A DNA stretch of 6,250 nt, from positions 1 through 6,250 of the forward strand of contig JAJDAB010000045.1 in assembly GCA_029262095.1 (NCBI GenBank). The letters are read 5' to 3'. Positions 1 through 6,250 of this stretch are shown one piece after another. The stretch comes from Candidatus Hydrogenedentota bacterium. Lineage in GTDB: Bacteria > Hydrogenedentota > Hydrogenedentia > Hydrogenedentales > SLHB01. A program made the translations under genes and the position numbers. How positions within the stretch are numbered: position 1 is the stretch's first letter; each line of letters begins with the position of its first letter. The notes under the pieces are model-generated. The model saw only the letters and a list, made by a program, of their open reading frames with translations. It searched no databases and had not been told where the DNA came from.

Positions 1-287
1 TGCTCGTAGAGAATCCGGTCCCATGGCGCCGGGATATGGTCGTACTTCTCAACCCAGGGCCGTGCCTGTTTCAGGATGACGGACCGAGCATTCGTTGTGA
101 CCCGCAATGTGAGGTTCATGTTGCCCTCGCCCGCTTTCCCGCAGGCGATCACCTGTTCGCTAGGCGCGATCCACGCCCGTTCGCGAAGAAACGCTTCGAT
201 AATGGGGGCATCATCTGGCGCAAGCCATGGAAACTCTGGATGGGTCTCAAGTATTTCGGCGCGTGACGTCATTGGGGCTGCTTTCAT
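1..287 (-). CDS. Methylthioribose-kinase-like / APH-fold phosphotransferase, N-terminal part (cut by left edge)
   Basis: I translated 95 codons from an ATG at 287 to the window edge. The protein has a short helical leader and then a nucleotide-binding loop GEGNMN (residues 53-58). This is followed by a beta strand with the ATP-binding lysine in ILKQARPWVE (Lys73) and the helix APWDRILYE. The pattern G(D/E)GN(L/M)N ... KQAxPxV ... DRxxxE is characteristic of methylthioribose kinases (MtnK) and close relatives in the aminoglycoside phosphotransferase fold, which phosphorylate a sugar or alcohol hydroxyl with ATP in the cytoplasm. The catalytic loop with its Asp lies outside the window, so the substrate cannot be assigned; a methionine-salvage kinase or another small-molecule kinase are both possible. 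An in-frame TAA at 294-296 fixes the start at ATG 287 or at a second ATG at 272. Neither has a clear Shine-Dalgarno motif. The gene follows the sensor kinase on the same strand after 147 bases, so it may have its own promoter. Confidence 0.75.
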   Translation of the reverse strand, partial: MKAAPMTSRAEILETHPEFPWLAPDDAPIIEAFLRERAWIAPSEQVIACGKAGEGNMNLTLRVTTNARSVILKQARPWVEKYDHIPAPWDRILYE

Positions 288-292
288 ACGGG

Positions 293-340
293 TTTAGGTA
301 TCGTATAGTCGAAATTGGGCGACCGGGTACGCTACCTATA
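293..340. repeat. Imperfect inverted repeat upstream of the kinase-like gene
   Basis: TTTAGGTATCG at 293-303 is matched in inverse orientation by CGCTACCTATA at 330-340. Nine of eleven positions pair, around a core of TAGGTA/TACCTA with a 26-base spacer. It begins 6 bases upstream of the ATG of the minus-strand kinase-like gene, where an operator or promoter would be expected. A chance occurrence is also quite possible. Confidence 0.25.
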
Positions 341-406
341 TTCGCAGAAAGGCCAGGGACAAGTCAGGTTCGCACAGGCTTGGGTTGACGACCGCGTGAC
401 CGAGCC

Positions 407-423
407 CGTCCCGAGGGAGGACG
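407..423. terminator. Weak hairpin downstream of the hybrid kinase, possible terminator
   Basis: CGTCC (407-411) can pair with GGACG (419-423) around a 7-base loop. The hairpin starts 11 bases beyond the TAG of the minus-strand hybrid kinase gene. No T-run follows on the minus strand and the stem is only 5 bp, so an intrinsic terminator is weakly supported. The rest of the 288-434 gap shows nothing else I can name. Confidence 0.15.
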
Positions 424-434
424 TGGCCAGCGGT

Positions 435-3146
435 CTACTTCATTGCGAGGGCGATTGCCTCCGAGAGCTGGCTCGCTTGAAATGGCTTCTGCACGAATCC
501 TTGGACACCATCGTCCAAGATTTCCTGGGCCGCGCCGTCCCGGCTGTATCCGGTAGACAAGACCGCGCGCAGATCGGGATTGATTTCTTTCATCTTTTGA
601 TAACACTCGCGACCGCCCATCCGTGGCATATTCAGATCGATGAGCGCGAGATCGATGTCGTTGTTGTGTCCGTCATAGTACTCAACCGCTTCGACACCAT
701 CGCATACGGTCACGGTTTCATACCCAAGCCATCCCAGGATTTCTTTTGCCAACTTGCGGACGACTTCTTCGTCTTCTACGACAAGTATTTTGCCGCGGCC
801 GTGAACGGGCTTTTCAATTACTTGTAGAATGTCTGAATCGGACCCCATAGTTGCGATCGGCAGCATAACCTCGAACGTCGTACCGCGCCCGAGCTTACTG
901 TCCACGCTGACGGTGCCATCATGGTTCTTGACGATTCCGTACACCGTGGCGAGTCCCATGCCGGTACCTTCTCCGCGGGCTTTAGTCGTAAAGAATGGTT
1001 CAAAGATTCGTTCGCAGATTTCCGGTGGGATGCCTGCGCCGGTATCCGATACGCGTAGTCGGACATAGCGGCCCGGCGGAAGATCCGCATGAACGCCCTG
1101 ATCGATGTCGATGCAATTGGTCTCGAGAGTTAAGTCGCCGCCGTTGGGCATCGCGTCACGGGCATTGACGGCCAAATTGAGCATTACCAATTGCAACTGA
1201 CTTGGATCACCCATGACTTCGGAATTTTCTGCGTCCATCCGCTGGACGATGTTTACGCTTTTGTCGATGGTACGCCGCAACAACGCCACGGATTCCAAGA
1301 TCATCGAATTGAGGTCCACAGCGGAGTTTTGGAGTTTGCCTTGGCGTGCGAAGCCGAGCAGTTGTTTGGTGAGGTCCGAGGCGCGTTGAGCCGCTTTTTC
1401 GATGACATCGGCTGCCTCAAACGTTGAGCTTTCTTCGTTCGTCTGTAGTTTTAGAAGATTGGCATAGCCCAGAATGCCGGTCAGTAAGTTGTTGAAGTCG
1501 TGAGCAATGCCTCCGGCGAGCGTGCCAATGGCTTCCATTTTCTGCGATTGGCGCAGTTGCGACTCTAATGTCGTGGTTTCATCTTCCGCTTGTTTGCGCG
1601 CCTCGATATCGCGAGTCACGCCGAGAAACCCAACGACCTCCTTTTCCGTACTCAACAATACCGAGGCCGTTGTCTCGGTACGAACGATGTCGCCGCCTCG
1701 GCACACCATGTCCAGTTCGAGGGTGTAGCTTGGCGTCGGGTCGACTTCGCCCGCTTGTACCCGCTCGATCGCTTCACCGATCAACGGCAATATACTGGCA
1801 AACGATTCGGGTGTTAAGATTTCGTCCAAGGGCTGTTGCCGGGCTTCGTCGTTGGTGAATCCACGCAAGTGCTTAACCGACGGGCTAATGTAGTCAATCG
1901 ACATATTCAAATCGGTCGTCCAGATCACATCAGTGACGTTCTTGCTCAAGAGTTCATACATCTCTTGGCTTTGGATTAGTGCGGATTCGGTTTTCTTGCG
2001 TTCACCAATTTCACGCGCCAATTCATCATTTGCTGCCGACAATTCTCTGGTGCGTAGTTGGACGAGCTTTCTGACACGGCGCGATCGAGTTTGTGCACGC
2101 ACCGTTGCCAATGCAACGAGCGTGGTGATCGCTAAGATAAGCAATACCACCTGGGCTGTTCTATTCGTGTCGTGCATCGCGTAGAGTTGCGGTCGTGGCG
2201 CACTGACGACATTCCAGTGTAATCCGCCCATGTCTATGTCGGCGCCGCCTGCCAGTCCGCATTCCGCAAGGACACTTGCGCGAACAAGTGCACTCGGACT
2301 GGTGGCATCGGGCTTCGCGGACGAATTGCGCCCAAAAACACGGGGCGCTGCGAGTAGATACGTGTCAACGCCACCCATCGCCAGCGGGAAGTATTCCGAT
2401 AGGCCGCCGAGTGAAGTTTCCGTCACGATTCCCACGAAACCCTCAAAGGGTTTGTTGGCCACGGTCAGTGGGGCAACGTTCTCAGGAAGCGCGAGTAAAT
2501 GAAAAAAGGACAGGACGCCGTCTTCGTCTGCGAGGCCGAATGCCACGGGATTGTCCCGTGAAAGTCCTACTTCGAGCGCTGTCGCAGCGCTGCTTGACAT
2601 TGCGACATCGATGCCCAAAAGGTCTAGGTCGTCGTTTGTGGATACCGCTTGCATGATGGGATAGTGAATGGGTTGCGACTGCACGCCGGGTTTATTCAAG
2701 CCACCGATCGCGAAGGTATCCCCGAGTTGCCGTTGCATGTCCGATGAAAACGATTCCAGTTCTGACGCTGGAACGCGAGGAACGAGCACGATACTTGACG
2801 CGATCCAATCTGTAGTAACGCTGCTATTCCTGAATGCCTCAAGTGTATCTTCGCTCAACCCGTCTCGAACAATCGCGTCACGTAGACTCTCCAATATTGT
2901 CTGGTTACTGGCCGTGTATTGCTGGACAATGTCCGATTGTAGGAACACCATGAAGTTTCCGGTACGGCGTTCGAAATCGACGCGAAGGCTCTCGTGTTCC
3001 CATTGGCGAACTGCGAATGCGCCGCCCACGCTTAACACGCACCCTGCGAGCCCGATCAGCAGTAGCGGCACCCAGCCGCCCCAGTGCGAAGTGTTTCCTT
3101 TAGATTGTGTCTCGGGCTCGACACGCTGATGATTTCGTTTAAACAA
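435..3146 (-). CDS. Membrane-bound hybrid sensor histidine kinase (CHASE-PAS-HisKA-HATPase-REC)
   Basis: Residues are numbered from the longest frame (TTG at 3227 = 1, 930 residues). TM helix 1 is at about 53-74. A periplasmic CHASE-type sensor spans about 85-290, with LVPRVP at 148-153 and a YPIMQ...LGIDVA stretch near 189-209. TM helix 2 is at about 357-377, a charged coiled coil at 380-425 and a PAS domain at about 421-545. HisKA carries the phosphorylated His576 in GGIAHDFNN. The ATPase has the N box (Asn688), G1 DTGAGIP (728-734), F box FEPFFTTK and G2 GEGTGMGL (752-759). The C-terminal receiver (about 812-928) has Glu818/Asp819, phosphoacceptor Asp864 in LIDLNMP, Thr892 and Lys914 in QKPF. 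All catalytic residues are intact. CHASE domains are known to bind small extracellular ligands; the ligand here is unknown. There is no HPt or DNA-binding domain, so the output is presumably the receiver or a partner elsewhere. I prefer the TTG at 3146 (residue 28), because GGGGGAG lies 8 bases before it. The TTG at 3227 directly follows an in-frame TGA and has only a weak ribosome site. TTG at 3149 is equally possible. Confidence 0.93.
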   Translation of the reverse strand: MFKRNHQRVEPETQSKGNTSHWGGWVPLLLIGLAGCVLSVGGAFAVRQWEHESLRVDFERRTGNFMVFLQSDIVQQYTASNQTILESLRDAIVRDGLSEDTLEAFRNSSVTTDWIASSIVLVPRVPASELESFSSDMQRQLGDTFAIGGLNKPGVQSQPIHYPIMQAVSTNDDLDLLGIDVAMSSSAATALEVGLSRDNPVAFGLADEDGVLSFFHLLALPENVAPLTVANKPFEGFVGIVTETSLGGLSEYFPLAMGGVDTYLLAAPRVFGRNSSAKPDATSPSALVRASVLAECGLAGGADIDMGGLHWNVVSAPRPQLYAMHDTNRTAQVVLLILAITTLVALATVRAQTRSRRVRKLVQLRTRELSAANDELAREIGERKKTESALIQSQEMYELLSKNVTDVIWTTDLNMSIDYISPSVKHLRGFTNDEARQQPLDEILTPESFASILPLIGEAIERVQAGEVDPTPSYTLELDMVCRGGDIVRTETTASVLLSTEKEVVGFLGVTRDIEARKQAEDETTTLESQLRQSQKMEAIGTLAGGIAHDFNNLLTGILGYANLLKLQTNEESSTFEAADVIEKAAQRASDLTKQLLGFARQGKLQNSAVDLNSMILESVALLRRTIDKSVNIVQRMDAENSEVMGDPSQLQLVMLNLAVNARDAMPNGGDLTLETNCIDIDQGVHADLPPGRYVRLRVSDTGAGIPPEICERIFEPFFTTKARGEGTGMGLATVYGIVKNHDGTVSVDSKLGRGTTFEVMLPIATMGSDSDILQVIEKPVHGRGKILVVEDEEVVRKLAKEILGWLGYETVTVCDGVEAVEYYDGHNNDIDLALIDLNMPRMGGRECYQKMKEINPDLRAVLSTGYSRDGAAQEILDDGVQGFVQKPFQASQLSEAIALAMK

Positions 3147-3154
3147 CAAGAATT

Positions 3155-3161
3155 CTCCCCC
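3155..3161 (-). promoter_or_regulatory. Ribosome binding site deciding the hybrid kinase start
   Basis: On the minus strand this reads GGGGGAG, followed by AATTC and then two consecutive TTG codons (3149 and 3146), giving spacings of 5 and 8 bases. It is the best Shine-Dalgarno match near the 5' end of the kinase gene. It argues for a start about 26-27 codons inside the longest frame, leaving a roughly 20-residue cytoplasmic tail before TM helix 1. Confidence 0.5.
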
Positions 3162-3227
3162 AAATGTCAGCTCGGTCGCATCCCAGGCGGAATCGGCCAG
3201 CTTCTGAACCTTCTTTGCGACAATCAA

Positions 3228-3559
3228 TCAGCTATCTCTTGACTGAAGATGATTTCGTAACCGAACGCTCAATTAATTCTACCACCAAATAGAGAATGTC
3301 GGTTTTGAAGTATAAGTGATTTCCAATAAATGGCTTATGGCTAAACTTGTACAATGTATTTGAATGGCAGAATGCTGATTTGGCTCAAAAATATCACTTT
3401 AGCTTCCCGTTACGATCACATCTATATCTCAGTATTTTAATAATAGTAAATATATTATTGTTTCTATATTGTTTCGTTATGGCGAAAACGCCTACAGCCG
3501 GTACAATCGCGACTCGTCAAGATAACGAAACCGAATGAGGAACATGGGGTAGCTAAGAC
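3228..3559. promoter_or_regulatory. Divergent intergenic region with AT-rich core between hybrid kinase and sixA
   Basis: These 332 bases separate the minus-strand sensor kinase from the plus-strand sixA and should hold both promoters. The stretch 3421-3480 has 50 A/T of 60 bases, far above the flanking genes, as in promoter or curved DNA. On the minus strand a TATACT box lies at about 3310-3315, but I find no convincing -35 at the right distance. On the plus strand several AT-rich hexamers occur and none stands out. A short open frame (TTG 3347 to TGA 3538) lies inside and is discussed as a finding; I do not call it a gene. Promoter function is inferred from position and composition only. 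Confidence 0.35.
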
Positions 3560-4048
3560 GTGAAGACCGTAACAATTATGCGCCACGCAAAATCGAGCTG
3601 GAATTACCCCAACACCGCTGATTTTGATCGGCCGCTCAATGAGCGGGGAAAGCGCGATGCTCCACGTATGGGCAAGTTGTTGGAACAGGAGAGTTTGGTC
3701 CCGGAAGCGATCGTGAGTTCTACCGCAGTTCGCGCAAGGACAACGAGCGAAGCCGTCGCGCTGGCCTCCGGATTTGCCGGGACGATTGAATTTGCCGATG
3801 AACTCTACGCGGCGGATGTCGGCGATTACGTCACCTGTATTCGGCAGCGTGACGACCGGGAGCGAAGATTGCTGATCGTTGGCCACAACCCCACGGTGGA
3901 AGAACTCATTGAGAACTTGGCGGGTGAAGATGAGCGAATGCCGACTGCGGCGATCGCCCAGATCGCTTTGCCCATTGAGCGGTGGGAAGACTTAGCGTCA
4001 AATGCCAATGGCACGCTCGTAAATCTCTGGCGTCCCCGCGAACTTTGA
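3560..4048 (+). CDS. sixA: SixA-type phosphohistidine phosphatase (histidine phosphatase superfamily)
   Basis: This 162-residue protein matches the small, single-domain SixA branch of the histidine (RHG) phosphatases, whose usual length is about 160 residues. After the first strand MKTVTIM comes the catalytic motif RHAKSSW, with Arg8 and the phospho-accepting His9. Next come DFDRPLNERG (21-30, the SixA signature), Arg58/Arg60 in SSTAVRARTT, the acidic DELYA (Glu81) and the second histidine in LLIVGHNP (His109). Characterised SixA removes phosphate from the HPt domain of the hybrid kinase ArcB and of phosphotransferase proteins, in the cytoplasm. The start is the GTG at 3560: a TAA ends the frame at 3554-3556, and the next start (Met7) would delete strand 1 next to the active site. 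The ribosome site is weak (GGGG at 3546-3549). The gene is divergent from the hybrid kinase and converges on the metallophosphoesterase gene with a 10-base gap. The substrate is not known, and a role in the neighbouring kinase's pathway is inference. Confidence 0.88.
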   Translation: MKTVTIMRHAKSSWNYPNTADFDRPLNERGKRDAPRMGKLLEQESLVPEAIVSSTAVRARTTSEAVALASGFAGTIEFADELYAADVGDYVTCIRQRDDRERRLLIVGHNPTVEELIENLAGEDERMPTAAIAQIALPIERWEDLASNANGTLVNLWRPREL

Positions 4049-4058
4049 GCGTGGCACG

Positions 4059-5843
4059 TTACTTCTTGATGACGAATTCGTCGCGCACCGCACCTTCAAC
4101 GTCGTAGGACTTGTAGGTCAACGAATCGCCGTCGATTTGGATGTCCAAGGCTTGATAGGTCGCGACGTTGGTCATGCCGAATTCGGTGTACTCAAATTCA
4201 CCTTGTTTGTAGAATTTTGTGCCGGAAACCGAAACGATGTAAATCGTACCCTCATTTGCGGAATCAACCGGCTTTCCGTCGTACATGGGATAGGTGCGCA
4301 GGTATGCGTGGTCATGACCCTGTAAGGCTAAATCGACTTTGTATTTGTCGAAAAGTGGTGTCCAATACTTGCGAACGGCAGCGTTGTTTCTACCGGGTGC
4401 GGACGAATAAGCGGGGTGGTGATAGATCACAAATTTCCACGTCGCGTTTGTGTTGGCGAGTTGGTCTTCGAGCCACGCCGTTTGGTCCTTTACCGATGTA
4501 TTGGTGTCCAGTACGACGAACAAAGCATTGCTGTATTCGAAACTATATGCGCGTTCCTTCGTAATGGTTTCCGGCCCGTTTTTGGGTAAGTCGAAAATGT
4601 CTAGATACATCCACGGGCCGTTGTCGCCTTGGTCTTCATGGTTTCCGATGGCAGGCACCAGTTGGATGTTGTCGTAATGATCTTTCGAATTGTGGAAGAA
4701 ACTATCCCAGTCGTCGCGTTGAATGCCCCGATTCACCAAGTCGCCGGCCATGATGTAAAACGCTGCATCGGTCTCTTCGGTAAAAGCTTTGTCGAGCAAT
4801 ACGCCCCATGTATCCAGTCCGTTTTGTGCATCGCCCATATAGACGAACTTGAATGGAGCCGTCTTCGCCGGGGCCGTCGTGAATTCCGCCCAATCCGACC
4901 ACGTGTCACCATAGCCCACTCGATACGTGTATGCGGTTCCTGGATTGAGATTCGACAGGGTCGCGGTAAACCGATGATTGACAGGGTCGTTTGCGAGCGT
5001 CGTGTCTTCGAGGATCGTTTGTACGGCGTCGGCCGTCATCGCGTCGCTGCCACTCGCCGCCTTGTATTGAACTATTCCCTCGGTGATTTTCGGATTGGTT
5101 CTCCACTGAACGGTTTGGGTCGTCTTCGGGTCGTCGCTCCATGTCAGGACAACTTGGTCCGGCGTATCGGTCGAAGGGAAGGCCGTTTCCCGCCAAATTC
5201 GAACCAATTGCGTTTGCTCTGTGCGGTCCTGAATACCACGGACTAGTGTTTGGCCATCCAAAAACACGGGCAGCGAAGAGACCCGATTTTCAAAGTCATC
5301 GGCATGCACGACGGCGCGTTCTTTAAATTCGGTTGATTTATGTTGGCCGGGATACATGTCTGTAATCTCGACGGTCTTGCCTTTCTTTTTCGGCACGACT
5401 CCGATGAAATAGTGGTCACCGCGGCGTTCGAATCCATTCACACCGAGTCCCACGACGCCCGCGTCAAACGCCTTTTCCCAAACTTCGTAGGTCTCGTCAT
5501 TTACGCCGACGGTATGTTTGGTTTTCTCAAATGTGCCATCGGCGAGCCAGTACGGGACTTCGCGTTGTTTGTCGTGGCGCATGACGTAGACCGTGACCGG
5601 CACATCGACATTGAACGACCAGTACTCAGAACCCAGGATTTGCCGTTCTTCATCGGTCAACAGCGCGACAATATCTTCGGTCGTGAGCGCTTTTAGCTCG
5701 TCCGCCTCGTGCGAAGTGCGAATTCGATCCACAATTGTTGCCATCGTGTCGTGAATCGATGGCCGACCGTCAACGTGCGCAAATGAGGAAGAAGCAATAG
5801 CGACCGCGAGTACGATGAGAGGAAGTCGAGCGCGCATTTCCAT
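4059..5843 (-). CDS. Exported purple-acid-phosphatase-like metallophosphoesterase with extra N-terminal domain
   Basis: The protein has 594 residues. A signal peptide (basic MEMRAR, hydrophobic LPLIVLAVAIASS, likely cleavage after SFA at 20-22) indicates export. Residues about 30-225 form a domain I do not recognise. A fibronectin-like PAP N-terminal domain follows at about 228-325 (DQVVLTWSDD, LNPGTAYTYRVG). The calcineurin-like metallophosphoesterase domain runs from about 331 to 575, with GDAQ (Asp338), GDLVNRG (Asp368), GNHE (Asn401, His402), YHHPAYS (His475) and GHDHAY (His510, His512). These are the metal ligands and catalytic His of the two-metal phosphatase family, which hydrolyses phosphate esters. 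The tyrosine that gives true purple acid phosphatases their Fe(III) colour is Asn371 here, so a purple, Tyr-ligated Fe site is unlikely. The substrate may be a phosphomonoester, diester or nucleotide. AAAGGA lies 3 bases before the first ATG and 9 before the ATG at 5837, so Met3 is a plausible true start. Confidence 0.9.
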   Translation of the reverse strand: MEMRARLPLIVLAVAIASSSFAHVDGRPSIHDTMATIVDRIRTSHEADELKALTTEDIVALLTDEERQILGSEYWSFNVDVPVTVYVMRHDKQREVPYWLADGTFEKTKHTVGVNDETYEVWEKAFDAGVVGLGVNGFERRGDHYFIGVVPKKKGKTVEITDMYPGQHKSTEFKERAVVHADDFENRVSSLPVFLDGQTLVRGIQDRTEQTQLVRIWRETAFPSTDTPDQVVLTWSDDPKTTQTVQWRTNPKITEGIVQYKAASGSDAMTADAVQTILEDTTLANDPVNHRFTATLSNLNPGTAYTYRVGYGDTWSDWAEFTTAPAKTAPFKFVYMGDAQNGLDTWGVLLDKAFTEETDAAFYIMAGDLVNRGIQRDDWDSFFHNSKDHYDNIQLVPAIGNHEDQGDNGPWMYLDIFDLPKNGPETITKERAYSFEYSNALFVVLDTNTSVKDQTAWLEDQLANTNATWKFVIYHHPAYSSAPGRNNAAVRKYWTPLFDKYKVDLALQGHDHAYLRTYPMYDGKPVDSANEGTIYIVSVSGTKFYKQGEFEYTEFGMTNVATYQALDIQIDGDSLTYKSYDVEGAVRDEFVIKK

Positions 5844-5846
5844 AAT

Positions 5847-5852
5847 TCCTTT
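5847..5852 (-). promoter_or_regulatory. Ribosome binding site of the metallophosphoesterase gene
   Basis: The minus strand reads AAAGGA here, then ATT and ATG (5843), then GAA and a second ATG (5837). The 3-base gap to the first ATG is short and the 9-base gap to the second is normal. The signal peptide works from either start. Confidence 0.5.
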
Positions 5853-5901
5853 AATTGGTCAGTTACGAAGCCGAATTGCAATGCATGCTACGCGGCGTCA
5901 G

Positions 5902-6250
5902 TTAGTCGTTTGTGAGATAACTCTTCAGATACGCGTTTTGCAAGCGCAACAGTTCTTCGAGCGCCGCGACTTTATCCTCGTCTGGATTCTGGCAAGCCGT
6001 ATAGAGCATTGCGTACGAAGCCCGGTAAATCGTGGTGGCAATCCGTTCCAGCGTACTCTCATCCAAGTGTCCGAGCCGACTTTTCAAAATCGACATGAGA
6101 AGGCCGTGGCCCATTTTCAGGCCCACGACTTGGATGGGGCGCAACTCCGGCGTGGCCAACATGACCGCCCACAAGACCGCCAGCGCTTTGTCCCGAAACA
6201 TAACATTCGCGACGGCCTCGGTATAACGGTCCAAAATGTGTTCGTCTCTT
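5902..6250 (-). CDS. Probable TetR-family regulator, C-terminal part (cut by right edge)
   Basis: The frame is open to the right edge and ends at TAA 5902-5904, giving about 116 visible residues. Reading back from the TTG at 6234, the codons encode RDEHI with no stop, so the gene starts outside the window and the TTG is not its start. The visible part is all helical: an amphipathic segment with FRDKALAVLWAVMLATPEL, a helix MGHGLLMSILKSRLG, a segment ERIATTIYRASYAMLYTAC and a last helix VAALEELLRLQNAYLKSYL. This resembles the ligand-binding and dimerisation half of TetR-type repressors. The diagnostic N-terminal helix-turn-helix is not in the window, so the family call is moderate and another small helical protein cannot be excluded. 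The gene lies 58 bases upstream of the metallophosphoesterase on the same strand, so co-transcription or regulation of that gene is plausible. No clear operator or terminator is visible in the gap. Confidence 0.5.
   Translation of the reverse strand, partial: RDEHILDRYTEAVANVMFRDKALAVLWAVMLATPELRPIQVVGLKMGHGLLMSILKSRLGHLDESTLERIATTIYRASYAMLYTACQNPDEDKVAALEELLRLQNAYLKSYLTND

Noticed and set aside
36..297. Two plus-strand open frames near the left edge
   Set aside because: They are antisense to the minus-strand kinase-like gene with its GEGNMN loop and ILKQA lysine motif.
315..827. Plus-strand open frame of 170 codons
   Set aside because: It lies mostly antisense to the receiver domain of the hybrid kinase, whose conserved Asp, Thr and Lys residues prove the minus frame. 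No recognisable motif or ribosome site.
435..3146. Possibility that the receiver is a separate response-regulator gene
   Set aside because: The frame is continuous from the ATPase G2 box through a short linker into the receiver, without stop or internal ribosome site evidence.
3537..3552. Mini-frame ATG GGG TAG preceded by GAGGA just upstream of sixA
   Set aside because: Only two codons and out of frame with sixA. A role in translation of sixA is possible but nothing else supports it.
4071..4082. Perfect 12-base palindrome GACGAATTCGTC
   Set aside because: It is formed by the codons for Asp-Glu-Phe-Val near the phosphatase C-terminus and does not extend further. Probably chance, not an operator or terminator.
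4629..5246. Plus-strand open frame of 205 codons
   Set aside because: Antisense to the phosphatase gene, whose metal-binding motifs (GDAQ, GDLV, GNHE) lie opposite. The long frame is a shadow of its codon bias.
5873..5890. Palindromic ATTGCAAT and GCATGC in the gap before the phosphatase gene, considered as a TetR operator
   Set aside because: The two short palindromes overlap and are no longer than expected by chance; there is no second copy or symmetric longer arms.

Overview
The window holds three complete genes and two partial ones, cut by the left and right edges. I see no mobile element, CRISPR array, tRNA or rRNA. The base composition is moderate to slightly GC-rich, Shine-Dalgarno motifs are present at only some genes, and non-ATG starts are used (GTG for sixA, probably TTG for the sensor kinase). 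Together with a CHASE/PAS hybrid kinase and a secreted phosphatase-like enzyme, this suggests an environmental Gram-negative-type bacterium. A Planctomycetota or related lineage is my guess, but the sequence does not prove it.

Layout, left to right. (1) 1-287, minus: the N-terminal 95 codons of a methylthioribose-kinase-like / APH-fold small-molecule kinase, continuing past the left edge. (2) 288-434: a 147-base gap with an imperfect inverted repeat and a weak hairpin. (3) 435 to about 3146, minus: a large membrane-bound hybrid histidine kinase with the order TM, CHASE, TM, coiled coil, PAS, HisKA, HATPase, receiver. (4) About 3150-3559: a divergent intergenic region with a very AT-rich core, probably carrying the promoters of both flanking genes. 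(5) 3560-4048, plus: a SixA-type phosphohistidine phosphatase. (6) 4059-5843, minus: an exported purple-acid-phosphatase-like metallophosphoesterase with an extra, unrecognised N-terminal domain of about 195 residues. It converges on sixA with a gap of only 10 bases. (7) 5902-6250, minus: the C-terminal part of a helical protein, probably a TetR-type repressor, running off the right edge.

How they may work together (inference). The kinase would sense a small ligand outside the inner membrane and signal through its own receiver. The divergently transcribed SixA is a known type of antagonist of phosphohistidine relays, so the pair could form a signalling and reset module, although the kinase itself carries no HPt domain. 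The TetR-like gene lies 58 bases upstream of the phosphatase gene on the same strand and may be co-transcribed with it or regulate it. Nothing here amounts to a clearly new system. The most unusual points are the phosphatase's extra domain with its replaced metal-ligand tyrosine, and the kinase/sixA divergent arrangement.
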